A DNA stretch of 63,795 bases from Treponema sp. (GCA_024695475.1 JAILIC010000109.1:1-63795); one strand, 5' to 3'. Counted from the stretch's first letter, positions 46,432-56,686 are shown. Notes: generated from the sequence alone by a model not told the origin. Translations and numbers: made by a program.

Positions 46432-47637
46432 TTACTGTATCAGCAGATAATCGTTAAATACGACAGCAAGTGCCCCTATGTAATCGATTTTATTACTAAG
46501 AGCAGAATACATAAATAAGGATTTGTCATCATACGGTGCAAGGGCTGTATATGTATCAATAAACTTTTTATACACCGATGTAAAGTTAAACATATCACCA
46601 AAAATGACAACGCGATCAGGGGCAAGCAAGGTTACCGCATTAGAAACAGTCTGTGCTAAAAGCTTTATTGCATCATCAAGAATATGTACTATGGCCGCAT
46701 CTTCTGTCATAATCCAAGATTCAAAGGAGTCTTCTGTAATCTTATTTTTATCACCATGTACTTTTTCATATAAAAGAGGGGTATGTTCTTTTGAAAACAG
46801 ACTCAACACTTTTTTGGTCATTGCATGTACCGAAACCATAGTTTCAAGACAACCAGATCTACCACACCAACATTTTTCTCCTCCTGGAGAAACTACCATA
46901 TGTCCCAGTTCGGAAGTAATACCCTTTTGATTATCATAAATCGTATGATTTATAACAATGGAAGAACCAACACCAGCACCCCATTTTACAAAAAAAATAT
47001 TATCTTCAACCTTACCTGTTCCATATACTAATTCGGCTTCAGCAAATGCCTTAACGTTATTTTCTACAATTATTGGTATTGAAAGTTTTTTTTCAAGACA
47101 GGCCTTTACCGCAACAGATTCACGCCATATGCTCTGTGCTCGACAACTGATACCATCACTGCGAGAAACGGCCCCTGGCACAGAAACTCCTGCACCAATA
47201 AAAGGAATTCCATCATCAGCAACACTATCCATAAGTTCATTAGCAATATCTGCAATAGACAAGATAAATGTTTCAGGGTCGGTATTTCTATCTGTAGGAA
47301 TTTTCTTTTGCTCGACAAGTGTTCCATCTAATTCACAGACACTTATAGTCACTTCATGTACTTCTATACAAATTGTCAGGACTCTGGCAGCTCGATAGTT
47401 TATATCAACTAAGATTTTTTTTCTGCCAGATCTTCCAGCCTCTTCAATTTCACCACGCTCTTCCAGTATCCCATTGGCGATTAATTCGCTTGTTATTTGT
47501 GTTACCGCAGCTGGTGTTAAATCAAGAGCAGAAGCCATATCTTTACGCGACATTGCTCCAGCATTATTCAACAACTTTAAAAGACGGCTTCTATTAATGT
47601 TTTTTACATTTATTGAGTTAATTCCTGCATATACCAT
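46432..47637 (-). CDS. ROK-family transcriptional repressor
   Basis: 401 residues: N-terminal winged helix (MSRKDMASALDLTPAAVTQITSELI) then a ROK sugar-kinase-like domain with the zinc motif CWCGRSGCLE and AGVSVPGAVS. The WGAGVGSS phosphate loop suggests sugar binding. It lies 124 nt beyond the isomerase at the end of the sulfoquinovose operon and is its likely regulator. An imperfect repeat in its own upstream region (TTGACTAA...GTTAATA, ~47693-47712) weakly resembles the operator at 57386. Confidence 0.88.
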   Translation of the reverse strand: MVYAGINSINVKNINRSRLLKLLNNAGAMSRKDMASALDLTPAAVTQITSELIANGILEERGEIEEAGRSGRKKILVDINYRAARVLTICIEVHEVTISVCELDGTLVEQKKIPTDRNTDPETFILSIADIANELMDSVADDGIPFIGAGVSVPGAVSRSDGISCRAQSIWRESVAVKACLEKKLSIPIIVENNVKAFAEAELVYGTGKVEDNIFFVKWGAGVGSSIVINHTIYDNQKGITSELGHMVVSPGGEKCWCGRSGCLETMVSVHAMTKKVLSLFSKEHTPLLYEKVHGDKNKITEDSFESWIMTEDAAIVHILDDAIKLLAQTVSNAVTLLAPDRVVIFGDMFNFTSVYKKFIDTYTALAPYDDKSLFMYSALSNKIDYIGALAVVFNDYLLIQ

Positions 47638-47760
47638 ATCATTTTCCTAGTAATACCGTCTCTTCTTCTTATTCTATAAGATTATATTAACTCTTTTTAG
47701 TCAATATATAAAGGACTTATATAGTGGGGAACAGAAGTACTCCGCCCCCCACTTCACTTT

Positions 47761-49101
47761 TTAATATGAACTAACCGCCAGATTAAGCATATGACACAAT
47801 GCTGTAAGCTCATGAACTATATTTCCATACACAACAACAAAGTGAGGTTCCCACCCATCTTTTACGGCAGTTGTGACAATGTCTTTTGAACAATTGTCGG
47901 TCTTCACAACAATTGACGTACCGTTAAATTGTTTAGGCTTATCAAGAATTTCACCAGAAGCAATAAACATACGGAACGAGCCATCAGGTAATCGTCCAAT
48001 ACGGAATATTGTTGATTCTGGTGCAGGAGCACATCCAAATTCCATGGTTGGGCCTATCTTACGGTTACAATGAACTCCGGCACAAGCACCTGTATCCTTA
48101 CGAGCAAGAGAACATGCAGCCATGCCGCAATGCCAAAAAGTGATAGTGTTTTCGGATTCGTCTAACGATACCGGATCTCCAAAGAAACATGCACTACCTG
48201 TTAGTTTAGAACCGATATACATAGAAAGCGCACCGTAAATATCTGACTCACAACTAGCGGCAATGCCATCCATATTTAATAAAGACAATACGGAACATAC
48301 CGGTGTACCAAAAGACGTAAAGAAATCTGGCCAGCAGCGAGAAGCAAGTGCACCTATCTTATTTTCCGTTACATACTCGCTGTATGCCTTATACAAACGC
48401 GAAAAGTCTTTTACATTTTTATCAGGCATTGTTTCCAATCCTACAATGCTTTTTTGAGCCTTTTCAAAATAAGGTTGGGCTTCGTCATCAGTATACGCTT
48501 TTGCTTTGTCAATTAATTCGCGTGCTTCTATGCTTATTAATTTGGAACCAAATGTCTTCATCATATCAACATCAAGAGCCCGCCCAAATCCAAAGCCTTC
48601 TGGAGTATGTCCTATCGCTGCAATACGTAGCTCTTTCAGTTCTGTCCGGATCTTTGCAGCAGCAACAGTACTTTTTATCTGTTGTATAACCTCCTTTTCT
48701 TCAGGAGAGCCAAATACATATTCAAACTGTTCTCCCTTTCTAAACTCATGTATCGCATTTGCTGCAGAAAAAGCGCCTGTTAAAGAATTAAGGCGCAAAC
48801 GTCCTCCGTCAATCACAGGTTCACGTAAAGTCCACAGCAAAACAGGAGCAGAAAAACTTTTGAGTACTTCAGAAGCATATGCTGCATTTGCAAAAGTGAC
48901 ATTTTGCAAGACAATTAAGTCAGGCTTTTTGCCATCAAGATATGCGGTAAGTGCATCAAGAGATAACAATATATCATTTGGACAAATGGTATCCTTACAT
49001 ATCGATGTTAATAACTGTACTGATTTATGTAATAAATCACGGGCTGAAACAAGCTCAAATGTCGGTACCCCAATCGGTACATATAATACTTGAAAATTCA
49101 T
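47761..49101 (-). CDS. L-fucose isomerase-like sugar isomerase (probable sulfoquinovose isomerase)
   Basis: 446 residues from MNFQVLYVPIG (49101, ribosome site AGGAGT). The fold of L-fucose/L-arabinose isomerases is suggested by TPEGFGFGRALDVDMMKTFG, ASRCWPDFFTSFG with a Glu-containing CESDIYGALSMYIGS following, the HCGMAACSLA stretch and HFVVVYG near the end. In transaldolase-type sulfoglycolysis the SQ isomerase is of this kind, unlike YihS. It is the last enzyme gene of the operon. Conversion of SQ to 6-deoxy-6-sulfofructose is inferred from the neighbours. Confidence 0.7.
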   Translation of the reverse strand: MNFQVLYVPIGVPTFELVSARDLLHKSVQLLTSICKDTICPNDILLSLDALTAYLDGKKPDLIVLQNVTFANAAYASEVLKSFSAPVLLWTLREPVIDGGRLRLNSLTGAFSAANAIHEFRKGEQFEYVFGSPEEKEVIQQIKSTVAAAKIRTELKELRIAAIGHTPEGFGFGRALDVDMMKTFGSKLISIEARELIDKAKAYTDDEAQPYFEKAQKSIVGLETMPDKNVKDFSRLYKAYSEYVTENKIGALASRCWPDFFTSFGTPVCSVLSLLNMDGIAASCESDIYGALSMYIGSKLTGSACFFGDPVSLDESENTITFWHCGMAACSLARKDTGACAGVHCNRKIGPTMEFGCAPAPESTIFRIGRLPDGSFRMFIASGEILDKPKQFNGTSIVVKTDNCSKDIVTTAVKDGWEPHFVVVYGNIVHELTALCHMLNLAVSSY

Positions 49102-49114
49102 GATATCATTACTC

Positions 49115-50674
49115 CTAAGCACGAGCAGCTTCATCCAAGCTCTCGTGTGTTTCTTTCATTTCTTCTGCCTGTGCTTCGTTAAGTCGTGCAACTTTTTTGT
49201 TAATACGAATCATAGAAACAACAAGTAAAACGGTCAGCAAAAGTATTACCGCAGAAATAGGACGCTTAAAGAAGATAAAGAAATCCATATCATAGCTCAT
49301 CATGCTCGTCACAAAATTACTTTCCATAATGTCAGCTAAAATCAATCCCAGCAGCATTGGTATAGGTGACATATCAAAAAGCTTCATGATATAACTTAAG
49401 ACAAGCATCAATGCACAGAATACAATTTCTTTACTGTTTCCTGTTCCTGCGAATGCACCTGCAAAACAGAACAACATGATTACTGGTGCCAAATACGTAT
49501 AACGTACCTGTACCACTTTTGCTACAGCACGGGTCAACAATTTGCCAAGCGGAAACAAAAACAAATTTGCAACCAGACACCCCACAATAATGGTGTATGC
49601 AGACAATGCCTGTTTTGTAAACATTGTTGGTCCAGGCTGCAACCCATGAAGAATAAAAGCACCTAACAACAATGCAGTAACACCATCACCAGGAATACCC
49701 ATTGTCAACAATGGAATCATGGCTGATCCTACAACAGCGTTATTACTTGATTCGGCAGCAGCAATACCTTCAAGGGTTCCTTTGCCAAATTGTTCTGGAT
49801 GTTTTGAGCCTCGTTTTACTTCGTTATAACACAAGAACTGAGCAACACCGCCACCGACACCAGGCATGGCACCAATAAAAGAGGCTATAACTGTTGAGCG
49901 TAAGCAGGCTGGCAGTATCGAAATAACTTCATGCTTAGTAATACCTTTACGGTCAATTTTATGAGCATGGAACATTTCGCCACCAGAGAGCTTAAATTCG
50001 CCAAGCTTTTCTACTACTTGAGTTAAAGCAACAAGTCCTATCATAGCCGGCAACATATCAATACCAAATTGCAAGGCTCTGATACCAAATGTAAATCGTG
50101 CAACACCAGTTACTGCATCAACCCCGATACATGCCATGAATATGCCGAGCAATCCTGAAATGATTCCCTTTGCAAGAGATTCACCACTGACACCCGCAAG
50201 TAACGAAATACCGAGAATTGCCATTGAAAAGTATTCAACAGAAGCAAATTTTCCTACTAGCTTTGCTATAAAGGATGCACAGATTAACAGCAGTGCTGAT
50301 CCGAAAATTCCCCCGAAAGTGGAAGCAAATAAAGAAGTATCAAGAGCAAGTAAGGTTCTTCCTTTTTTTGCAAGCGGATATCCGTCAAACGTTGTCGCAA
50401 TTGCAGAATTAGTGCCAGGCGTATTTAACGTAATTGCACTGATAGAACCACCATACATACCGCCAACATACACTGCCAATAAGGCGATAATTGCTGTACT
50501 GGCATCTTTAATCGTATACGTAAGTGGTAAAAACAATATAATACCAAGAGTGACAGAAAGACCGGGGATACACCCAACGACCATTCCTACTACCATTCCA
50601 CCAAATATAAAAGCAAGATTTGTTGGGGTAAATACCGCAACAAATGCCTGCATAATATAACTAAAATCTCCCAT
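49115..50674 (-). CDS. tctA: Tripartite tricarboxylate transporter, large permease TctA (second system)
   Basis: 519 residues, ~12 helices. Family segments GCIPGLSVTLGIILFLPLTY, GGMYGGSISAITLNTPGTNSAIATTFDGYPL, GAMPGVGGGVAQFLCYNE and TMGIPGDGVTALLLGAF. Starts 2 nt after tctB. In this operon it probably imports sulfoquinovose or its glycerol glycoside; TTT-type importers for other sulfonates are known (inference). Confidence 0.92.
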   Translation of the reverse strand: MGDFSYIMQAFVAVFTPTNLAFIFGGMVVGMVVGCIPGLSVTLGIILFLPLTYTIKDASTAIIALLAVYVGGMYGGSISAITLNTPGTNSAIATTFDGYPLAKKGRTLLALDTSLFASTFGGIFGSALLLICASFIAKLVGKFASVEYFSMAILGISLLAGVSGESLAKGIISGLLGIFMACIGVDAVTGVARFTFGIRALQFGIDMLPAMIGLVALTQVVEKLGEFKLSGGEMFHAHKIDRKGITKHEVISILPACLRSTVIASFIGAMPGVGGGVAQFLCYNEVKRGSKHPEQFGKGTLEGIAAAESSNNAVVGSAMIPLLTMGIPGDGVTALLLGAFILHGLQPGPTMFTKQALSAYTIIVGCLVANLFLFPLGKLLTRAVAKVVQVRYTYLAPVIMLFCFAGAFAGTGNSKEIVFCALMLVLSYIMKLFDMSPIPMLLGLILADIMESNFVTSMMSYDMDFFIFFKRPISAVILLLTVLLVVSMIRINKKVARLNEAQAEEMKETHESLDEAARA

Positions 50675-50676
50675 AA

Positions 50677-51138
50677 TCAGCCCCCAATCCCGGGAAGGGA
50701 AACATTAAATACATATTCAAAAAGGAAATACACAATAACTACTGCAGCGACCGTATAGATATACACTGGAATTTTACGCTCACCACAGAAAAACTGGATA
50801 GCGCAAAAAACAACTATACCTGCAGGGATAAAACCAGCAACCATTGTCAATCCAACAAATACTAACAGCCCTGCAATAAGGATTAAAATCGGGCGTTCTT
50901 TTTCCCAATCAAAAACTAAGATTTTTTCTTTTTTTAACACAAGACTTTCTATAATCAGCACAACGGACAATATCAGAATTCCCACAAGACAAATTCCAGG
51001 GATAATTCTCGGGCTTGGAGCTCCTGAATCATACATTGGCAACCTAACTTGCATTGGAAGAATTAAAAGCATAATGATGCTCAAAACCCCCATACAAATT
51101 CCAGTAACTAAGTTTGTCCGTATATTTATTTTTTTCAT
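50677..51138 (-). CDS. tctB: Tripartite tricarboxylate transporter, small subunit TctB (second system)
   Basis: 153 residues from MKKINIRTNL (51138; GGAG 9 nt upstream). Four membrane helices; SPRIIPGICLVGILILSVVLI after the first helix is the TctB pattern. The open frame extends to 51273 through an intercistronic hairpin that is not coding. Confidence 0.82.
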   Translation of the reverse strand: MKKINIRTNLVTGICMGVLSIIMLLILPMQVRLPMYDSGAPSPRIIPGICLVGILILSVVLIIESLVLKKEKILVFDWEKERPILILIAGLLVFVGLTMVAGFIPAGIVVFCAIQFFCGERKIPVYIYTVAAVVIVYFLFEYVFNVSLPGIGG

Positions 51139-51165
51139 CGTTAATGGCTCCGTACAGTCATAAAG

Positions 51166-51219
51166 AAAAAACTGTGGAACAACCTGATAAATAACTTCAG
51201 TAACAGTTCCACAGTTTTT
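51166..51219 (-). terminator. Hairpin with U-run between tctC and tctB (second system)
   Basis: Left arm AAAAACTGTGGAAC (51167-51180) and right arm GTTCCACAGTTTTT (51206-51219) enclose a 25-nt loop, with T-rich sequence following on the minus strand. Placed as in the first TTT operon. Confidence 0.65.
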
Positions 51220-51227
51220 ATACAATC

Positions 51228-52286
51228 CTATTTTCCGCTCAAAGTCTGGAATGCTTTTATAGCTTTCTGACAAGCTTCTTCAAGATGAGCAGTTGCATCA
51301 GCACCATAGCACTCATACTTGTTAAGCATGATAGAAGCAATAAAATCACTATACTCTTTAGAAGCCCAAACATCTCTTGCTACTTTTTCTACAGCAGCAA
51401 CCCATGCTGGATCAGCACCTTTATGTGTAGCAATATAACCACCAGCAGCAAGGATAGAACCACTATAATCTTTTGAAGCATTCAATTCAGAAGCCTTTGA
51501 AGGACCTGCAACTGTTGGAACATCGATTGGACCATTTGGACCAACAAAACCAGTAAATGGACGATCTGAGAATGCAAGCAGAGGAACCAAGGTTCCTGCT
51601 TCTACGTCGCTTTGTGCAGCCTGTGTTGTACCTACGAATACATCTACTTCACCATTGGTAAGACCCAATTTCTGTGCAGCACCACCATCATATGGAACAA
51701 CTTTAACAGTACCACCCTCTTGTGCAATGAGAGAGCCAAGTGCGAGGTGTGGATCAGAAAGTGGGTTACCACCTGACATTTTTATACCACCAGCTTTTGC
51801 ACGATCAAGGACTTCTTTGAGTGATGTTCCCTTTTTGGCATACATAATCCATGTACGATCATCCACTGTAGCTACAGGAAGAATCTTAGTACGGTCAAAG
51901 TCAACGAGTTCAGTGTTATATTTTTTACCTAAATCATGACGATACGCAACGCCATAGCCGAAAATGAGCAAGTCTTTTTCAGAAGCAGCTTCCTGTGAAA
52001 AAGCTGTTGCAGCTGCAAAACCATCACCACCAGTCTGCTGATTAACAATGAAGTTATACTCTGGATGCAGTTCATTAGCAACCTGAGCAAATTTACGTGC
52101 AATAACATCAGCTGTACCACCTACACCATAAGGGCAGATAATCTTAACAAGTGGGCGTACTGACTTTCCGCCAGAAGCAGCATTAGTAGAATCCGCCTTT
52201 CCAGATGCATAAGCACTCTGTTGGTATACTCCCAAACCCAATACAGCAAACATTCCCAATGCTAATGCTTTCATTGCTTTTTTCAT
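51228..52286 (-). CDS. tctC: Tripartite tricarboxylate transporter, periplasmic binding protein TctC (second system)
   Basis: 352 residues. Signal peptide (ALALGMFAVLGLGVYQQSAYA), then VKIICPYGVGGTADVIARKFA and the NQQTGGDG loop of TctC proteins, and SGGNPLSDPHLALGSLIAQEGG. The acidic binding loop and substrate are not readable. Strong ribosome site AAGGAGGAA. Followed by a hairpin, so likely made in excess over the permease. Confidence 0.9.
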   Translation of the reverse strand: MKKAMKALALGMFAVLGLGVYQQSAYASGKADSTNAASGGKSVRPLVKIICPYGVGGTADVIARKFAQVANELHPEYNFIVNQQTGGDGFAAATAFSQEAASEKDLLIFGYGVAYRHDLGKKYNTELVDFDRTKILPVATVDDRTWIMYAKKGTSLKEVLDRAKAGGIKMSGGNPLSDPHLALGSLIAQEGGTVKVVPYDGGAAQKLGLTNGEVDVFVGTTQAAQSDVEAGTLVPLLAFSDRPFTGFVGPNGPIDVPTVAGPSKASELNASKDYSGSILAAGGYIATHKGADPAWVAAVEKVARDVWASKEYSDFIASIMLNKYECYGADATAHLEEACQKAIKAFQTLSGK

Positions 52287-52370
52287 TCTATTCCTCCTTA
52301 CATGAAAAAAAACACTTTTTATGATAAAGGCTATCTGTAAATATCAGCTTTTTTTTTACAGAAGCATTAT

Positions 52371-53126
52371 CTACTTTATTAACAACGTTGCTCCCGATAT
52401 AAACAGCAACACATACGTAAGCAACATAAATAGTCTTTGATTCATTCTTTTATATAATGCAGTTCCTATCATCATTCCAACAAACAGTAAAGGAACCGCA
52501 ATTAATAACACAGGCAACAGGGACATTGTAAAATAGCCGTTATGAAAATCATCAATAAATATAATCGTATTAAGTACTATCCATACTGTTGAAATCGTTG
52601 CCCGAAAAACAACCTTGTCATTAATGCGTTTAATCAGATAACTTATCAATAACGGTCCACCGCATACAAAAATACCATGAACAATACCTGCAAGAGGCAG
52701 TAAAGCTATCATCACTTTATTGTTTTTTCCAGGAGCAGTATTCTCTGCTGCATTACGGTTACAGAGCATTGTAAAAAGACCTTGGATAGCTATAAGGATA
52801 ACAAAAACACCCAATCCCTTATAAAGAATATATTCTTTTCCTGCGAAGTATTGCTTACACCAAATCCCTGTAAAAATGCCGACAGTCATACATGCAGCGA
52901 TAATACCAAATTCCTTCCAATTTACAGACTTGCTATTACCTACAAACACATAGACACCAGATAACACCCCCAATACATTAAGTACAGGCTTTGCAATTCC
53001 ATATCCCACAAGCAACAGGCTGGCAGGCATTGCAAGAATAGTTCCTGCAAAACCGGTGATTCCTTGAATTATATTTGCGAGTACAATAACTGTAAAAAAC
53101 AGGGCATATCTCATATGCTTATCCAA
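52371..53126 (-). CDS. TauE/SafE-family sulfonate exporter
   Basis: 251 residues, about 8 membrane helices. Two repeats: QGITGFAGTILAMPASLLLVGYGIA near the N terminus and GIVHGIFVCGGPLLISYLIKR in the second half, the TauE signature. In sulfoglycolysis operons such a permease exports the C3-sulfonate end product. It overlaps the sulfoquinovosidase gene by 8 nt, so the two are tightly coupled. Export of DHPS is inference. Confidence 0.85.
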   Translation of the reverse strand: MDKHMRYALFFTVIVLANIIQGITGFAGTILAMPASLLLVGYGIAKPVLNVLGVLSGVYVFVGNSKSVNWKEFGIIAACMTVGIFTGIWCKQYFAGKEYILYKGLGVFVILIAIQGLFTMLCNRNAAENTAPGKNNKVMIALLPLAGIVHGIFVCGGPLLISYLIKRINDKVVFRATISTVWIVLNTIIFIDDFHNGYFTMSLLPVLLIAVPLLFVGMMIGTALYKRMNQRLFMLLTYVLLFISGATLLIK

Positions 53127-55128
53127 TAACTCCGTATTTTTTTTCTATATCGGTAAATAAATCAGCATATGACGACTTAGCCCGCCAGAATACTGGAGGA
53201 AAACCAACTTTTGCTTCTACAGTATTCATACCTTTACCATACTTTTTCCCTGTCCAAAGATGGATCCACTCGTCATCAGGAAGATACACATTCCATTCTT
53301 TTGCAGATTCCTTAATCACTGGTGCTACCAGTACATCACGTCCAAACAGATATTCAAATTCCTGAGTATATGCAGCAGCATCAGATTCGTAATGTAAGAA
53401 TAGCGGTCTCTGTACTGGAATACCTTTTTCGGCATTTTCTGTAACTAATGCCTGGATATAAGGCTTTAACTCAGTATGGATTTGTACTAAGCGAGCAACC
53501 TGTACGATGCTGTCTTCATCGTTATAAAACTGGAAGTTTTCATCACCGCGGTTACCTTCATGAGTTCTCATTACAGGGGTAAACACTGCCATTTCGGTCC
53601 ACCGTAAAAACAGTTCTTTAGTGCGAATATTGCCATAAAGGGAGGTATATCCACCGATGTCACTATGAGTTAAACCACAACCACTCATTCCTGCGCTTAA
53701 CGCAGCTGTTATTACCGTACATAAACCATCATGACGAGAAAAATCAACAGACTGATCCCCAGCCCAAAGCAAGGTACAATATTTTGCAGAACCAAGTCCT
53801 CCGGCACGCATAAAGTACACTATCTGACCAAGCCGTCCACTTTCTTTTACAGCCTCGTAATTACATTTTGCCCAACGAGCTGGCCACTTATTATGCTCAA
53901 TCATTGCAGATTCGCCATTTGCAAGCTTTAGATCATCAACAGGCAAATATTCTCCAAAATCAGCCATCCAGCCGTCAATGCCAATATCGATGGAATATTT
54001 TTTTATAACATTTTTAAACCATTCTGTTGCTTCGGGATTAGTAAGGTCGATGACTCCACATAAAAACTCGCCAAAATCAACAAGATAATCACTACCATCA
54101 GAATGGACTGCAAAATAACCTTTTTCTTTTGCTTCTTTATACAACATTCCATCATTGACTAAATAAGGATTTACATACCCTAAAAACTTAATACCCTGAT
54201 TATGTAACTCCTTTATTCGTTCAGGCAAATCTGGATACATCTGCTGATGAAAGTGCCAATCCCATTGCAAGCGTTTACCAAAACTGGTAACACGTTTTCC
54301 ACACCAATCCTGACACCAAACGCCTGCAAGTTTTACTCCACGATCTAATACCTTTTTTGCCAAACCAAAAGAGCGTTCATTGCCCCCTTGTACACCAAGG
54401 ATAAGACCATTATAAATCCAATCTGGCAGTTCTGGCTGACGTCCCAGATATGCAGTTTCTTTTTCCAAAAGTTCAGTAAACGTATCTGCAGCTTCTATAC
54501 GAATTTCTTGTGGTACCTGCCAAACCTGTAATTCATGAAAATCTTCATTTCTAAAATCAAAATCTGCATAAGCTGTTGTATTAACATTTACGTAATACTT
54601 TTTTGAAGATATAAAGAGCGGAGCAGGATAGTTTGTATTGTAATAATCTCCGCCTCCCATAGTATCAACATCAGTACGCCATGTTATGTACGTTGATTTA
54701 TCACGTCCTACACCTGGTTCAGAAGTCCACAACGGAAAATGTCTTCCGCGAAGATCAAAATACGACATCTGTTCACCACAACCATAGCAATGTTCTGATT
54801 TGTCAGCAGCAAAACGTAACCAGAACCGGTTGATTAAGTGATCAGATGTATGGAAGTGCATCAACACAAGCTGATCTTGAATAGTTACATCAAGGCTTAC
54901 ACTGGATTCAAAATCTATATGCCAGATATTTTCTTTACAAGAAACTGTCTTTACCGCTAAAGGAATCCGCTCCTCTACGTAGTCTTCTATTTTGAAGTTT
55001 CCTTGTCGCATCTGTACAGATTCTACTCCCTTACCTATATAAACACAGGGAGCAGTTGCTGAACTTTTCAGCAATGTATTTCCATTATGCCGTAATTCAA
55101 ATCCATCAGACTTTTTGATAACTTCCAT
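53119..55128 (-). CDS. yihQ: Sulfoquinovosidase (GH31, YihQ type)
   Basis: 669 residues, GH31. The protein follows E. coli YihQ closely: GVWCQDWCGKRVTSFGKR, WMADFGEYLP with nucleophile Asp390, WAGDQSVDFS with acid/base Asp458, HSDIGGYTSL and MRTHEGNR. The residues that recognise the sulfonate in YihQ are conserved: Gln247 (GVQGG), Gln273 (WCQDW), Arg286 and Trp289 (GKRLQW). It should release sulfoquinovose from sulfoquinovosyl glycerol. No signal peptide, so it acts in the cytoplasm after uptake of the glycoside. Confidence 0.93.
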   Translation of the reverse strand: MEVIKKSDGFELRHNGNTLLKSSATAPCVYIGKGVESVQMRQGNFKIEDYVEERIPLAVKTVSCKENIWHIDFESSVSLDVTIQDQLVLMHFHTSDHLINRFWLRFAADKSEHCYGCGEQMSYFDLRGRHFPLWTSEPGVGRDKSTYITWRTDVDTMGGGDYYNTNYPAPLFISSKKYYVNVNTTAYADFDFRNEDFHELQVWQVPQEIRIEAADTFTELLEKETAYLGRQPELPDWIYNGLILGVQGGNERSFGLAKKVLDRGVKLAGVWCQDWCGKRVTSFGKRLQWDWHFHQQMYPDLPERIKELHNQGIKFLGYVNPYLVNDGMLYKEAKEKGYFAVHSDGSDYLVDFGEFLCGVIDLTNPEATEWFKNVIKKYSIDIGIDGWMADFGEYLPVDDLKLANGESAMIEHNKWPARWAKCNYEAVKESGRLGQIVYFMRAGGLGSAKYCTLLWAGDQSVDFSRHDGLCTVITAALSAGMSGCGLTHSDIGGYTSLYGNIRTKELFLRWTEMAVFTPVMRTHEGNRGDENFQFYNDEDSIVQVARLVQIHTELKPYIQALVTENAEKGIPVQRPLFLHYESDAAAYTQEFEYLFGRDVLVAPVIKESAKEWNVYLPDDEWIHLWTGKKYGKGMNTVEAKVGFPPVFWRAKSSYADLFTDIEKKYGVIG

Positions 55129-55140
55129 AACAACCTACCG

Positions 55141-55818
55141 TCAGTATTTTACTTCTTTATTAGGTCCGATTACCCCAGCGACTGCACCTTGCTTTATCAA
55201 CGGCTCACGCTCGGGATGCGCAATCACCCATTTATTTTTTTGTAATAACAGTTTTCCTTCCTTATCAACTCCAACACTATCTTTACTCTGGATAGGAAGC
55301 GGTGTGTTAGTTCCTTTAGGAAGAATGACAATACCCTTAAATCCAGTATCAGATGTCTTGCATGGAGATAAGTGTAAGGTCGTTTGATACATCTCTATTG
55401 CCGTACCTTTTGGAACAAAAAATACCTGGACATTTTCTACATCATACGTATTATCCTGAATATCCCATGAATGGCCTAAACAAAGGCAAAAGTCTGTAAC
55501 TGCAATATTAATCTCTGACCCCTTATGATATTCAAAACCATTGAATGTAGAATTACGTCCATTACAATAACCTATCTGTATATCCATACCACCATATAGA
55601 ATATTTTTTACCAAAGGACAAATTTCAGCAGCTTCCATTTCTGGAACTGAAGGAACATATACATTTCCTTGCTCTGGAATTGATGTATTTTCTTCCATAT
55701 AATCAAGCAGTTGTGAGAAGTCATAGCCTTCTACAATTCTGCCATATGTTTTAAACTCTGCATCAGAAAGAGCAAAAACCTTAAAACTGTTAACGGCATT
55801 AAGATGCTGTATATCCAT
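55141..55818 (-). CDS. DUF4867 cupin-like protein
   Basis: 225 residues, no signal. Beta-rich: GYCNGRNSTFNGFEYHKGSEINIAVTDFCLCLGHSWDI is typical of the DUF4867 family and looks like a cupin barrel with possible metal ligands (His/Glu in EYHKGSE, and GHSWD). KduI-type cupins are distant relatives. It lies between the reductase (1 nt gap) and the sulfoquinovosidase. It might act as the missing mutarotase or an isomerase; no direct evidence. Confidence 0.6.
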   Translation of the reverse strand: MDIQHLNAVNSFKVFALSDAEFKTYGRIVEGYDFSQLLDYMEENTSIPEQGNVYVPSVPEMEAAEICPLVKNILYGGMDIQIGYCNGRNSTFNGFEYHKGSEINIAVTDFCLCLGHSWDIQDNTYDVENVQVFFVPKGTAIEMYQTTLHLSPCKTSDTGFKGIVILPKGTNTPLPIQSKDSVGVDKEGKLLLQKNKWVIAHPEREPLIKQGAVAGVIGPNKEVKY

Positions 55819-56676
55819 TTACTTGCCTCGAACTACTTTTATCGTAGCTGAAAAATCTTCCTTACCGTATCCGCATTCCATAGCTTTGTCATATACACGA
55901 ATAACATTGTCTTCACCTGGCATAGCTACCTTACTTTCTTTAGCGAGTGTCTGGCAAATATGTACATCTTTGTGCATATTCTCTACAGAGAATGCAGTTG
56001 TAAAATCACTCTTTTCGATAACATCTTTTTTGCTATCAAGATAAAAGTTTTGCCCACCACCATAAGAAATTGCACGTGCAAAATTCTGTATATCTATACC
56101 ATTAGCAAGTGCCAGTGTTATTGTTTCGTTTACACCATTTTGAATCTGGGAGACAAGTGCATTATGTAAAATCTTCATCACAAGTCCTTTACCATTTGGT
56201 CCCATGTGAATAATATTCTCACCCATGTATGCAAGAATTGGTTTTATAAGATCATAGGTCTCATCATCTGATCCGACATAGATTCCTAGTTTTCCTGCAA
56301 TAGCAGCAGGCTTTGACTTTACAACCGGTGCATCAGCAAAACGAGCCCCTGTCTGTTTTACCATATTTGAAATTTCTATAGAAACAGAAGGATCTATAGT
56401 ACTCATATCAATACAGATTTTACTCTTTCCTAATTTAGGCAAAATTTGTGTGTATACGGCTTTTGAATGTTCTGATTTAGGAACCATAGATATAATGACA
56501 TCAGATTTTTCTGCAAGCTCAACATTATCCGCACAAGCAACAGCACCGAGAGCAGCTAGTTCTTCAACTTTTGCTTTTACCATATCGAAACAAAATACGG
56601 TATCATTATGTTTTTTTACAATATTAGCGCACATGGATTCACCCATGATACCAAGACCTATAAAACCAATAGTCAT
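55819..56676 (-). CDS. Beta-hydroxyacid dehydrogenase family; probable sulfolactaldehyde reductase
   Basis: 285 residues. NAD(P)-binding GFIGLGIMGESM (4-15), DMSTIDPSVS, and catalytic Lys168/Asn172 in GKGLVMKILHN. The substrate loop at 115-130 reads DAPVVKSKPAAIAGKL. The usual hydroxyisobutyrate dehydrogenases have SGG here, whereas YihU has GRTSANA; basic residues suit a sulfonate. In context it would reduce sulfolactaldehyde to dihydroxypropanesulfonate, regenerating NAD. Confidence 0.8.
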   Translation of the reverse strand: MTIGFIGLGIMGESMCANIVKKHNDTVFCFDMVKAKVEELAALGAVACADNVELAEKSDVIISMVPKSEHSKAVYTQILPKLGKSKICIDMSTIDPSVSIEISNMVKQTGARFADAPVVKSKPAAIAGKLGIYVGSDDETYDLIKPILAYMGENIIHMGPNGKGLVMKILHNALVSQIQNGVNETITLALANGIDIQNFARAISYGGGQNFYLDSKKDVIEKSDFTTAFSVENMHKDVHICQTLAKESKVAMPGEDNVIRVYDKAMECGYGKEDFSATIKVVRGK

Positions 56677-56686
56677 TTTTTAGCTC

